The notes under the pieces are model-generated. The model was given only the letters and a program-made list of their open reading frames with translations. It was not told the origin of the DNA and ran no database searches. DNA of 64,000 nt, from the NCBI GenBank assembly GCA_013388835.1, contig JACAEL010000014.1, positions 62,001 through 126,000 of the forward strand. Reading direction: 5' to 3'. The DNA is from Candidatus Thorarchaeota archaeon (lineage in GTDB: Archaea > Asgardarchaeota > Thorarchaeia > Thorarchaeales > Thorarchaeaceae). The position numbers were made by a program, and so were the translations under genes. Of this stretch, positions 51,322 through 59,975 are shown one piece after another; the stretch's first letter is position 1, and each line of letters begins with the position of its first letter.

Positions 51322-52671
51322 CTACATCAGATACCCTTGTTCGACCATTGCATTGGCTACCTTGAGAAAACCAGCAATGTTGGCGCCGAGAACATAATTG
51401 CCCTTTGCACCAAACATCTCGGCTGTCTCGTATGCGTTCCTGTGGATTCGGGTCATGATGTCCTGCAGTTTGCTGTCGACTTCCTCCCTTGTCCAAGAAT
51501 AGCGTTCGCTGTTCTGAACCATCTCAAGTCCAGAAACCGACACGCCTCCTGCGTTCGCAGCCTTCCCAGGTCCGTAGAGTATCTTGTTCTTCAGGAATAT
51601 GTCGACGCCCTCTGGTACTGTTGGCATGTTTGCCCCCTCGCCCACCGCAATGACTCCGTTGCTCACCAGCATCTCGGCGTCTTTCGCGTCAACCTCATTC
51701 TGAGTAGCGCATGGCAGGGCAATGTCGCACTTGATGCCCCATATTGACCCACTCGTGTCGTACGTGACGCCCCCGAACTGCTCAGCATACTCCTTGATTC
51801 TGCCGCGGCGGTTGTTCTTGAGTTCCATGATCCATGCCAGCTTCTTCGCGTCTATGCCCGTCGGGTCATGGATGAACCCGTCCGAGTCACTCATGGCCAC
51901 CACCTTGGCACCGACTTGGATGCACTTTTGGACGGCATACTGGGCAACATTACCGGAACCGGAAACGACAACCGTCTTGCCCTTCATTTCCAACTGCTTC
52001 GTCTTCAGCATCTCCTGGACAAAGTAGACGCATCCATATCCAGTGGCCTCAGGTCTGATTAGTGAGCCACCCCATGTCGGACCCTTACCAGTCAATACGC
52101 AGGTTCCATGCTTGTTGGTTATCTTCCTGTACATTCCGTATAGATAGCCAATCTCGCGTCCGCCAACACCAATGTCGCCCGCCGGGACGTCAGTGAACTG
52201 GTCGATGTGTCGGTATAGTTCAAGCATGAAGTTCTCACAGAAGCTCCGGACTTCCGCATCAGTCTTGTCGTGGGGGTCGAAGTCACTGCCACCCTTAGCC
52301 CCGCCCATCGGAAGGCCTGTCAGGCTGTTCTTGAATATCTGTTCGAAACCCAAGAACTTGAGTATACCAAGGTTGACCGATGGATGGAAGCGTAGGCCAC
52401 CCTTGTATGGGCCTATCGCAGAATTGAACTGAACGCGGTATCCTCTGTTGACCCTGATTCTCCCGTCCCTGTCCAGCCATGGAACACGGAACATGATTAC
52501 CCGCTCAGGTTCGACTATGCGCTCAAGAACCGCATTCTCTTGAAATTTCGGATACTTCTTCAGAGCCGGCTCAAGGGATTCCAGAACCTCCCGCACAGCC
52601 TGATGAAACTCCGGCTGCCCCGGATTCTTCTCAATGACTCCTTCGAGTACGGTTTCTACATATCTGTCCAA
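51322..52671 (-). CDS. gdhA: Glutamate dehydrogenase (NADP-type, hexameric)
   Basis: Interconverts glutamate and 2-oxoglutarate plus ammonium. 449 aa, matching bacterial/lower eukaryote small hexameric enzymes. RVPWLDRDGRIRVNRGYRVQ, GPYKGGLRFHPSVNL, the active-site loop LPMGGAKGGSDFDP with catalytic Lys, VPAGDIGVGGREIG, and the nucleotide fold VVVSGSGNVAQYAV with Ser-Asp after beta-2 (MSDSDG), which favours NADP. KAANAGGVSVSGLEM is typical. The bacterial-type sequence plus the terminator suggests horizontal acquisition. The leader contains a small hairpin (GTGCCCG-CGGGCA at 52710-52727). Confidence 0.95.
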   Translation of the reverse strand: MDRYVETVLEGVIEKNPGQPEFHQAVREVLESLEPALKKYPKFQENAVLERIVEPERVIMFRVPWLDRDGRIRVNRGYRVQFNSAIGPYKGGLRFHPSVNLGILKFLGFEQIFKNSLTGLPMGGAKGGSDFDPHDKTDAEVRSFCENFMLELYRHIDQFTDVPAGDIGVGGREIGYLYGMYRKITNKHGTCVLTGKGPTWGGSLIRPEATGYGCVYFVQEMLKTKQLEMKGKTVVVSGSGNVAQYAVQKCIQVGAKVVAMSDSDGFIHDPTGIDAKKLAWIMELKNNRRGRIKEYAEQFGGVTYDTSGSIWGIKCDIALPCATQNEVDAKDAEMLVSNGVIAVGEGANMPTVPEGVDIFLKNKILYGPGKAANAGGVSVSGLEMVQNSERYSWTREEVDSKLQDIMTRIHRNAYETAEMFGAKGNYVLGANIAGFLKVANAMVEQGYLM

Positions 52672-52788
52672 GTCTAAAACCTCGCATGTCTACTGTTTTG
52701 GACGAGCCCTGCCCGCTGCTTCGGGCACATAAAGATTCCTCTAAACATGGACGAATCCTTCATGCGCTCATTGTAGGTTGGGATCAAC

Positions 52789-52968
52789 GTGACGCAGATT
52801 GGGTCCCTTACGTTTATCGAGCGGTTTGAGAACAAGTACCTCAGTATGCTCAGAAAGAGGGTCTTATGCCCGGGTCTCTCTGTAAGGGACCGGACACAGG
52901 CCATGGACGACTACATCAATGCGCTCATCCTCTTGGAGCGGATTGAAGACGGTGGGCTCAAGAAGTGA
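52789..52968 (+). CDS. Small helical protein (59 aa)
   Basis: GTG 52789 follows GGTTGGGATC and opens a 59-codon frame: MTQIGSLTFIERFENKYLSM, then LRKRVLCPGLSVRDRTQ and MDDYINALILLERIEDGGLKK. The amphipathic pattern and codon composition look real, and it fills an otherwise empty 530-nt gap divergent from gdhA. No family recognised; it could also be the end of a lost larger gene. The rest of the gap (52969-53165) shows nothing convincing. Confidence 0.5.
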   Translation: MTQIGSLTFIERFENKYLSMLRKRVLCPGLSVRDRTQAMDDYINALILLERIEDGGLKK

Positions 52969-53169
52969 CCATTTTATACTGTTGGTCCCGCAAGCACAGC
53001 CACAAGAGCACGCTTTGAGCGCGTGACCGTAATCGTGCGCAGGTGGGACGAAGAAGACTAAGACCACACTGTGTCCTATCAAATACATTGTCAAACAAGT
53101 CCCAGTCAGGTTCGTCTTTGGCCAAGAAGCAACTGGGCAATCAGCGCCGCCACGTATGTGAACTATGTG

Positions 53170-53189
53170 TTCACACTTATAAGAGTGAA
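53170..53189 (+). promoter_or_regulatory. Palindromic operator centred on a TATA box (VapBC-like)
   Basis: The 20-bp near-perfect palindrome TTCACACTTATAAGAGTGAA has only one mismatched pair (positions 6 and 15) and is centred on TTATAA, about 17-36 nt before the antitoxin ATG. Binding here would block TBP, the expected autoregulation of a toxin-antitoxin operon. Confidence 0.65.
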
Positions 53190-53205
53190 ATCACTAGATA
53201 CCAAC

Positions 53206-53481
53206 ATGGCAAACATAACGCTGTCGATTCCCGATGATGTGCGAGAGCGTATGAGAAAGCATCCTGAGATCAAGTGGAGTGAGATTGTACGTAGTGCAAT
53301 CCTAGACTACTTGGACAGACTGATGGGCAGCGAAACCCGCGACTCCTCCTACTATGCCGAGCTTGCCAAACGTGCAGGGGTTCCGCTCGAAGAGATATCC
53401 TTGAGCGAGGCTGAGAAACACTACAGGGAGATGAGGGACTTGGAATGGGAGCGCCACTCTTCGACACAACCGTCCTCATAG
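53206..53481 (+). CDS. VapB-like antitoxin with N-terminal DNA-binding domain
   Basis: 91-aa protein. ANITLSIPDDVRERMRKHPE with IKWSEIVRSAILDYLDRL is a ribbon-helix-helix-type DNA-binding fold. The C-terminal half (ELAKRAGVPLEEISLSEAEKH) is the toxin-binding tail. ATG 53206 is placed by the TATA-centred operator upstream, giving a nearly leaderless mRNA; the open frame upstream is not coding. It overlaps the toxin gene by 37 nt. Confidence 0.8.
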   Translation: MANITLSIPDDVRERMRKHPEIKWSEIVRSAILDYLDRLMGSETRDSSYYAELAKRAGVPLEEISLSEAEKHYREMRDLEWERHSSTQPSS

Positions 53482-53777
53482 AGCGGATACGTGCAGGAGC
53501 AACTGGATTGAGCGGATCCACAACCGTCCTCAACCTGATAGAGTTCCCAAAGGCGGCCCATCTCAAGGGCTTGGACATCATCTCCCCCGGCAAGGATGAC
53601 TATGACAAGGGATTCGAGCTATCAGTCTTGCTTCTGAAGGCAGGCACTCCCATCCCTGCTGTTGATGTTGTACTTGCCGCTGTGGCCATGAACCGTGGAC
53701 TGGTACTACACACAAGAGATCGACACTTCGATTACGTTTCCAGAGTCAACAAGGACTTCCAAGTACATATCGAGTGA
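53445..53777 (+). CDS. PIN-domain toxin (VapC-like)
   Basis: 110-aa PIN ribonuclease-like protein: APLFDTTVLIERIRAG with the first catalytic Asp, STTVLNLIEFPKA with the Glu, and PAVDVVLAAVAMNRGLVLHTRDRHFDYV with the two C-terminal acidic residues. The N-terminal strand and ending match VapC toxins, which cleave tRNA or rRNA. The 37-nt overlap with the antitoxin suggests translational coupling. Confidence 0.85.
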   Translation: MGAPLFDTTVLIERIRAGATGLSGSTTVLNLIEFPKAAHLKGLDIISPGKDDYDKGFELSVLLLKAGTPIPAVDVVLAAVAMNRGLVLHTRDRHFDYVSRVNKDFQVHIE

Positions 53778-54217
53778 TAACGGTGATGACAGTGAGCAGT
53801 GTCGGCCTTTTCTTTGATCGCAGAGCGAGGGACCCTGTCATAAGGCAGTTGGCCGATGCAAGAGCGACAAGTCCTGACTCAGCAGTGTCGATGGAGATCC
53901 TTGTCGAACGCACTTCGTTGGCTGAGCACACTATCCGACTGCTCGTGCGCGCGAAGTGGGTCTGTATCACCGAAGATGGACTCCTCTACCTCAATTCGGT
54001 CGAAGTCGGACGGAGATCATTCCATTATGGGTTGGCTCTCTTTGCCACACTGGAGTCCATTGTAGTGGTTGTTGCTCTCGCTATTGCCTTCTCGCAGAGG
54101 GTCGTTGTTCCGCTGGATCTAGTGCTCGGGGTCTTCGCGACTCTCACCGTGGTGACCGTCATCTGCACGTACTTCCAATCTTGGCCTTACTTCTATCTGC
54201 GGCAGAAACGAGTCTGA
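53774..54217 (+). CDS. Membrane-tethered winged-helix-like protein
   Basis: 147 aa. The N-terminal ~75 residues look like a winged helix (DPVIRQLADARATSPDSAVS, ERTSLAEHTIRLLVRAKWVC with a wing ITEDGLLYLNSV), followed by two transmembrane helices (~82-105, ~112-135) and a short basic end. GTG 53774 overlaps the toxin stop (GTGA); ATG 53786 is an alternative. It is the mirror topology of the 22.2 kb regulator (DNA-binding part first). It may be part of the toxin operon. Confidence 0.55.
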   Translation: MITVMTVSSVGLFFDRRARDPVIRQLADARATSPDSAVSMEILVERTSLAEHTIRLLVRAKWVCITEDGLLYLNSVEVGRRSFHYGLALFATLESIVVVVALAIAFSQRVVVPLDLVLGVFATLTVVTVICTYFQSWPYFYLRQKRV

Positions 54218-54526
54218 TTCCGGTGCATCGAGCAGCCAGAGGCTCTTGCCACTGACTCGGGTTCTCAGTGAGCCGGTCCTAGGCTCACAGGCCTGACTCA
54301 TGACCGCTCGGTCAGGCAGGGCTTCCTGAAACTAAGAACTTCTGCGAATCGACGCTCATTCTCTCTCGTATGAATGCCTAGGACCTTTGAGAGTCGAGTA
54401 GCGAGGCGCACGAGGAATGCCCAGGACTGACAGCAGTTCGTGGTCCCTGTCCAGAGAGAGCGGCACAGAACTGACCGTAGGTCATGTGGGGACAGGTGAA
54501 CAGGACGAGCAGGACGAGCATTACCC

Positions 54527-54840
54527 ATGATGAGCACGTGGGCCCTCTGCCTACGGTGTGGACAGGCAGTGGGAGCGTATATGCCTCAAATACGAAAACA
54601 GCGAGCTCCCAAGAGATGAGAGAGGGCAAGGTCTCCGTGTCTCCATCAGAGAAGATGATCTCTATTGGCACCAGAAGCGAGGACGACGCCCTCGTTGATT
54701 ATGAGTTGCGATGGCCAAGATTGGATGACTGCGCCGCAGCTGTTACACTCCCTCCGAGTGTCCTGAGTGCGGCGGAAGCCTTTACGAATACGAAGTTTCA
54801 GAAGAAGAAGGGGGTGGATAGGGACGCCAATAGCGCCCCA
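54527..54840 (+). pseudogene. Possible zinc-ribbon gene relic
   Basis: In one frame MMSTWALCLRCGQAVGAY appears after ATG 54527, and in another frame 200 nt later SECPECGGSLYEYEVSEEEGG appears, with several stops between. The two CxxC pairs would make a zinc ribbon if the frames were joined, suggesting a decayed gene. The rest of 54218-54855 shows no convincing gene. Weakly supported. Confidence 0.25.
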
Positions 54841-54855
54841 TTTCCAATTCCCGGC

Positions 54856-56097
54856 CTACATTTGCTTCTCTTGGCGGTACGGAAGGTAGTCCGGACCGTA
54901 TATTTCTCTCCCCATGACAATCTTCTGGATGTGAGCACCACCCTCGGCACCGACAGTGTATGACCTGACTCCCCGGTAGGACGCTTCAAGCGGGCACTCC
55001 TTGGTGTAACCGAACGCCCCGTGGAATGTCATGCTGCGGGTGATTATGTCAAGAGCATCGTGTGGAGTGCGGTACTTGGCAGCTGCTGTCCACTTGGCGA
55101 TGTCCAGCTTCGTGATGTCCTTTCGGCCCTCCCTGTAGTGCTGGTCCCATGCCCATGCGGCCTTGTACGTCAGCAACCGGTCCGCCTCAAGAGCCATCCA
55201 AGAGTCGACGCTCTCGAACATTATGCCTTCGAAGGCTGCGAGTGGTCTGCCGAAGGCCTTCCTCTGCTTGGTATACTCGACTCCGATATTGAAGGCTGCT
55301 TCCGCCGCGCCGAGACATGTGGCGGCAATCAAGCACCTGGCTGCGGAGAATCCCTCCATGCTATAGTAGAAGCCCTTGCCCTGTTCGCCTATGATGTAGT
55401 GGTTGGGGATCTCTACGTTCTCGATGTTGAATCCGCCAGTTGAGACACCCATCCTGCCCATGTCCTCGAAGAGCGTGGTGGTGATTCCCTTTGTAACTCC
55501 ACTGCCCGTGTTGAGCGGAAGGATGAATGCATCGAAGCTCTTGTGGTCGCCCTTCGGGTCGGACTTGGCGAGGGTGAAGTAGACGCCCCCGTATTTCTCT
55601 GACTCTCTGACGCCGCTGATGTACACCTTCTCACCGTTGACGACGAAGCCGGTCCCCTTTGGTTTGATGATTGTCTTGGTTGTATTGACAAGGTCAGAAC
55701 CACCACTGGGCTCGGTTGTGGCAATGCCGAAGAACAAATCGCCCTTTGTGACGCGTGGCAGTATCTCCTTCTTGGCCTCGGGAGTGCCGTACATGTCAAA
55801 TATGAGTGCCCATGACGCTTCAACAAGGTACATGACCGGGAGCGCGATGGACAAGTCGGCCTTTGCAAGCTCCTCTGCGGCGATACACGCCATTGTCATT
55901 GAGAGGCCAGCACCACCGTACTCCTCTGAGACCGTCGGAGCCCACAGCATCTGCTCCCCCATCTTCTTGATGAGCGATCGTGGAATCTCGTGGGTCTTCT
56001 CATCGTACTCCTTCCATGCAGGAGCGACATATCTCTGAGCGAACTCGCGCACAGACTCGCGGAACATTCGCTCCTCGTCAGACTCTTCAAAGTGCAT
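54856..56097 (-). CDS. Acyl-CoA dehydrogenase
   Basis: 413-aa FAD-dependent dehydrogenase oxidising acyl-CoA to enoyl-CoA. Visible: APTVSEEYGGAGLSMTMACI, the FAD/substrate loop FFGIATTEPSGGSDLVNT, VNGEKVYISGV, YTKQRKAFGRPLAAFEGI and the C-terminal GAFGYTKECPLEASYRGVRS with Glu in VGAEGG at the catalytic-base position. Electrons would go to EtfAB. Its stop-proximal end is close to a possible relic; a TATA-like TCTATAAGG lies about 60 nt before the start. Confidence 0.93.
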   Translation of the reverse strand: MHFEESDEERMFRESVREFAQRYVAPAWKEYDEKTHEIPRSLIKKMGEQMLWAPTVSEEYGGAGLSMTMACIAAEELAKADLSIALPVMYLVEASWALIFDMYGTPEAKKEILPRVTKGDLFFGIATTEPSGGSDLVNTTKTIIKPKGTGFVVNGEKVYISGVRESEKYGGVYFTLAKSDPKGDHKSFDAFILPLNTGSGVTKGITTTLFEDMGRMGVSTGGFNIENVEIPNHYIIGEQGKGFYYSMEGFSAARCLIAATCLGAAEAAFNIGVEYTKQRKAFGRPLAAFEGIMFESVDSWMALEADRLLTYKAAWAWDQHYREGRKDITKLDIAKWTAAAKYRTPHDALDIITRSMTFHGAFGYTKECPLEASYRGVRSYTVGAEGGAHIQKIVMGREIYGPDYLPYRQEKQM

Positions 56098-56155
56098 AGT
56101 ATACTACCTCTGTGCATGCTGTCCATGCTAGCGGGCGGGTCTGGACCGAAGGCAC

Positions 56156-56164
56156 CTTATAGAT
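56156..56164 (-). promoter_or_regulatory. TATA box of the acyl-CoA dehydrogenase gene
   Basis: Minus-strand GTATCTATAAGGTGCC fits an archaeal TATA element and predicts a leader of about 30 nt. The rest of the 470-nt gap up to 56569 contains a minus-strand open frame (Cys-rich, 146 codons) that I regard as non-coding. Confidence 0.5.
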
Positions 56165-56569
56165 ACTTCGACTGAGGCCCGAAAAGGGGCTCTTCCTTCG
56201 GCAATGTCGCCAGACACTCCGCTGTCCAGAACCCGGGAATGTGCGTGTTCTCTCTGTGTATTCACCCTCCCGGACCCTCCCACTAGCCTTCTCAGTCTGT
56301 GCATGACTCACGTCTCGGCATCTGATACGCATCGCGAACTGATCTGCTGTGTACAACTCGCTGTGCAAGAATGAGGTGACTGGTTTCACACCGCTCAGCA
56401 TGCAACTACTCTCTGTCGCACGACACACACTACTGAGTGTTTCAGTCAGGCATACGTCACACTCAGACTCGTCCGCGGGCACCTGATTCTTGTACTCTCG
56501 AAGTGTCCATCGAACACTGCGGTTCACATGATGCCTATGCTATGCGCGTCCTCTCTCGTGTCTCATGTC

Positions 56570-59500
56570 TCAGTCTTTTCTTGGACTTCTATCGACCACG
56601 AGGAGAGAGGTGTTCTTGAGAGATGAAACGGAAGTCAGTGTCCCACTGTTTGATGACCCGGGTGTAGGCAGTGTGAACGTTGTCCATACCGCACCCCCGT
56701 CGACCTCCCTCCCATGGCTGACATCGTCCGCAGAGCTTCCGTACACGTATGAGTCGATGACAGTGACTCCATCGGGCTTGATGTAGTTGACCGTGTCGCC
56801 TGCATTATTCAATCCGATGTGAGTCACACTCTGATAGAACACAATGAAACCGTGGGCAGGGATGGTGGTGCCAGTGGGAATCGTATACGGTGCTGTGCCG
56901 CCCTCTATGATGTCATCAAGTATGTACCCCGAGATGTCCACTGTTCGGTCGAGCGGATTGTAGAGTTCAATCCACTCCTCTGTGTACACGACATAGGGGT
57001 CGGGCAGGAATTCGTTGATTACAACCGAGTCCCCACTTGCCAGTGCACCCGAGTTCGGCGCACCAGGCGTAGGTGTATCGAAGGTTGTCCAAACAGCCGA
57101 GCCATCCGTCTCTCTGCCATAGCTGACGTCGTCAGTGGACCCGGTGTAGGTATAGGTGTCAACGACTATGACTCCGTCGGGTCTGATGTAGTTGACGGTG
57201 TCCCCTGCATTGTTTAGCGCGATACCCGTGACACTCTGACAGAACACGATGAAGCCATGTGCGGGGACAATGGTGCCTGCGGGAATTGTGTAGGGTGCTG
57301 TGCCGCCTGAGAGAATGTCGTCAAGTATGTACCCTGAGATGTCAACGGCAGTTCCAAGAGGGTTATGGAGCTCAATCCACTCTTCAGAGTAGATGACATT
57401 CGGGTCTGGTAGGAACTCGTTGATGAGGATGAAGTCCCCATTTCCTGAGCCCGGCCCGTTGGTTTCACCGGGCGTAGGGGTTTCAAAGGTGACCCAAATG
57501 GTTGAACCATCCCTTTCTCTGCCATAGCTGACGTCATCTGCAGAGGTTGTGTATGTGAATGAGTCAACTACCGTTGTCCTGTCAGGTCGTAGGTAGTTGA
57601 CGGTGTCCCCTGCATTGTTTAGCGCGATACCAGTGACACTCTGATAGAACACGATGAAGCCATATGCGGGTATTGTGGTACCCAGTGGGATCACATAGGG
57701 TGCCGTGCCTCCTCCGAGAATGTCATCCAACACATAGCCGGAGACATTGACTCTTGTACCCAGAGGATTGTAGAGTTCAATCCACTCCTCAGTGTAGAGG
57801 GTGTTTGGATCCGGCAGGAACTCGTTGATGAGGACCGAGTCGCCATCCGGCAACACTACGACATTTGCTGCTCCCGGAGTTGGTTTCTCGAATGTGGTCC
57901 AAGTTGGCGCGCCATCTGACTCTCTCCCATAGCTGACATCATCTGCAGACGATGAGTACGTGTATGAGTCGATGACAGTGACCCCATCAGGCTTCAGGAG
58001 GTTTACAGTGTCCCCCGCGTTGTTGAGCCCGATGCCAGTCGCGCTTTGGTACAGCACCAAGTGACCATAGGCGGAGATTACGGTCCCGGCAGGAATCGAG
58101 TATGGATTGGTTCCCCCATTCGTGATGTCGTCAAGTACATACCCGGAGAGGTCTGCGTCTAGAGCCTGAGGGTTGTAGAGTTCAATCCACTCCTCAGTGT
58201 AGAGGGTGTTTGGGTCCGGCAGGAACTCGTTGATGACCACAAGGTCTGTATCGCCGCCCTCTTTGGTGGTGGCCGTCACGACGTCCGACTTTGGCCCCTG
58301 ATTGATGCTCGTGTCCACTGCTGCGACTTCATAAGAGTAGGTCGTAAGTGGGTCTAGGCCCACATCGCTATAGTGTGTCGCGCGAACCTGTGCTATGAGT
58401 AGACCATCTCGGAAGACCCTGTAGTGGGATATGTCCGGTTCTGTGTTCTCGTGCCAAGAGATGTCAATCTGCGACATGCTGATCGCTGTAGCATTCACGC
58501 CAGTAACCTGTACAGGCGGTATGTGGTCTGGTGGGATGGTCGACTGAAGAGTCACAAAGACATCAACAGAGTAGTGGTCTGAGCCGGTGTCGGCAGTAGG
58601 TGTATCACCGCATGTGGAGTTGATGAGTCTGTCTGCAAAGAAGGAGTTTACAACGATGAAGTCAATCCGTGAGAGATATTGCGGGTCTTGATGTCCGTAG
58701 CTGTACCCCGGGTCGGTCGGATTCAGCGTTCGAAAGACATCTTTGAAGATGTGGACTGTAGACGAGTACTGACCATAGACCGGGTCTTCAGGATGTATCT
58801 TCATGGTCATTGGTCCGTATCCCAAGTCTCCAAGAGGCGCAAGGTCCCCCGTGTCGTCAGGTGAGAACGAGTTGAGGTCGCCCATGTACATGATGGGCAC
58901 ATCACCCAGACTATCCATGTAATTGATGATTCCCTCGGTCTCACGCTCTCGCCGATACTCATTGACCTCTCCGGACATCGCCTTGAGATGTGCCCCAATG
59001 ATGTGGACCTCATTGTTGTCTATCAGTACTACCGCCTCAACGAAGTCATGGGTGACCTTGTAGTTGGTACCATTGTCGAGGGGCACTAATGAAATCTGGT
59101 TGAAGGCGACAATTGGAAAACGACTAAGGACTGCCGCACCACTGGTCGAGTATATGACGTCTTGCGCACAGTATCCTTCGTAAGGTATCTCATCAACGAA
59201 GTACGTGTTGAGCTCGTTGATTACCTGATTGAGAATGTAGTCATTGTTGTCATCCCACGACCCGGTCTCGATTAGGACAAGTATGTCCGGGTTCTCTTCC
59301 TTCACCACCTGCTTCCAGTCCGGGTTTGCGCCGGAGGCCTCAATGTTGTAGCTCATGACTTTGAAAGCACCTTGGGGTGGGACACTGTTGTCGACGGTGA
59401 CAGAGATGGTCGCCCTGCCCCAATTGCCTGCGTGGTCCATTGCGCGACAAGTGATTGTGTGATTCCCATCTGCTGTCTCTGTGGTATTCCAGTCGTACGA

Positions 59501-59755
59501 GCTGGTACGTGACTTCAATACCCCGTCAACCAGAATCCTGTACCTGCTTATGCGGTTCTGGTCTACTGCCGTAAATGCAATGCGGGTCATGCCAGAGACC
59601 GTTTCTCCCTCTTGGGGACTGATGATGGTGACCACAGGCGGTCTGACGTCCCGGTGCCACCACCAACCGAATCTGCAGGCATCTGCAGCAGTGAACGTGG
59701 CACCGAGGACTAGAAATGACAACACAAGAAGCATAACGACTCTTCTTTCATCCAA
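56570..59755 (-). CDS. Secreted endonuclease/exonuclease/phosphatase with fibronectin-like and four lamin-tail domains
   Basis: 1061 aa from TTG 59755, with GAGGAGGA 8 nt upstream; this start yields a clean signal peptide (MDERRVVMLLVLSFLVLGAT). Order: Ig-like domain (VVTIISPQEGETVSG), EEP nuclease domain (FKVMSYNIEAS, ILVLIETGSWDD, MYMGDLNSFSPDD, YLSRIDFIVVN, TGSDHYSVDVFV), fibronectin type III domain (VTGVNATAISMSQIDISW), then four near-identical LTD repeats (INEFLPDP, EEWIELYNP, SGYVLDD, GLNNAGDTVN). EEP catalytic Glu, Asp and His are present. LTD domains in secreted nucleases probably anchor them. Likely an extracellular DNase for nutrition. Confidence 0.88.
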   Translation of the reverse strand: MDERRVVMLLVLSFLVLGATFTAADACRFGWWWHRDVRPPVVTIISPQEGETVSGMTRIAFTAVDQNRISRYRILVDGVLKSRTSSYDWNTTETADGNHTITCRAMDHAGNWGRATISVTVDNSVPPQGAFKVMSYNIEASGANPDWKQVVKEENPDILVLIETGSWDDNNDYILNQVINELNTYFVDEIPYEGYCAQDVIYSTSGAAVLSRFPIVAFNQISLVPLDNGTNYKVTHDFVEAVVLIDNNEVHIIGAHLKAMSGEVNEYRRERETEGIINYMDSLGDVPIMYMGDLNSFSPDDTGDLAPLGDLGYGPMTMKIHPEDPVYGQYSSTVHIFKDVFRTLNPTDPGYSYGHQDPQYLSRIDFIVVNSFFADRLINSTCGDTPTADTGSDHYSVDVFVTLQSTIPPDHIPPVQVTGVNATAISMSQIDISWHENTEPDISHYRVFRDGLLIAQVRATHYSDVGLDPLTTYSYEVAAVDTSINQGPKSDVVTATTKEGGDTDLVVINEFLPDPNTLYTEEWIELYNPQALDADLSGYVLDDITNGGTNPYSIPAGTVISAYGHLVLYQSATGIGLNNAGDTVNLLKPDGVTVIDSYTYSSSADDVSYGRESDGAPTWTTFEKPTPGAANVVVLPDGDSVLINEFLPDPNTLYTEEWIELYNPLGTRVNVSGYVLDDILGGGTAPYVIPLGTTIPAYGFIVFYQSVTGIALNNAGDTVNYLRPDRTTVVDSFTYTTSADDVSYGRERDGSTIWVTFETPTPGETNGPGSGNGDFILINEFLPDPNVIYSEEWIELHNPLGTAVDISGYILDDILSGGTAPYTIPAGTIVPAHGFIVFCQSVTGIALNNAGDTVNYIRPDGVIVVDTYTYTGSTDDVSYGRETDGSAVWTTFDTPTPGAPNSGALASGDSVVINEFLPDPYVVYTEEWIELYNPLDRTVDISGYILDDIIEGGTAPYTIPTGTTIPAHGFIVFYQSVTHIGLNNAGDTVNYIKPDGVTVIDSYVYGSSADDVSHGREVDGGAVWTTFTLPTPGSSNSGTLTSVSSLKNTSLLVVDRSPRKD
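56630..58255 (-). repeat. Four tandem ~408-bp repeats encoding lamin-tail domains
   Basis: The phrase encoding INEFLPDP recurs near 57000, 57410, 57820 and 58220, a period of about 408 bp (~136 residues). Repeats also share the NNAGDTVN and YGRE segments. The high similarity points to recent tandem duplication or gene conversion. Confidence 0.8.
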
Positions 59756-59812
59756 TTGCTGTTCCTCCTCGCGCGAACAGAACCAGCATCTCCACTTGCA
59801 GTATGGCGTTGC

Positions 59813-59827
59813 CCAGTTATAAACTGG
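59813..59827 (-). promoter_or_regulatory. Palindrome over TATA box of the secreted nuclease gene
   Basis: CCAGTT-ATA-AACTGG is a perfect 6+6 inverted repeat over the TATA-like TTTATAA, about 60-70 nt before TTG 59755. It suggests repression by a dimeric regulator, as for the toxin-antitoxin promoter at 53.2 kb. Confidence 0.5.
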
Positions 59828-59975
59828 ACGGGGCATGCACCCCACTCCTGAAACTCTGTCCTTTACCACATGTTGTCTTGAAACAGCCGTGTGCTAACAC
59901 AGGGCTGCCAGAATACAGGTCCTAGGCTGAAACCACCTCTGGCCGAAAGATGAATTACCCGGCTGTCAGTCACAT

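Noticed and set aside
54484-54963. 159-codon plus-strand frame before the acyl-CoA dehydrogenase end
   Set aside because: It runs into the antisense of a real gene and has no recognisable domain; only a zinc-ribbon-like relic is kept as a weak call.
56087-56527. 146-codon minus-strand frame upstream of acyl-CoA dehydrogenase
   Set aside because: Composition is Arg/Ser/Cys-rich, it overlaps the dehydrogenase start and its TATA box; no homology recognised.
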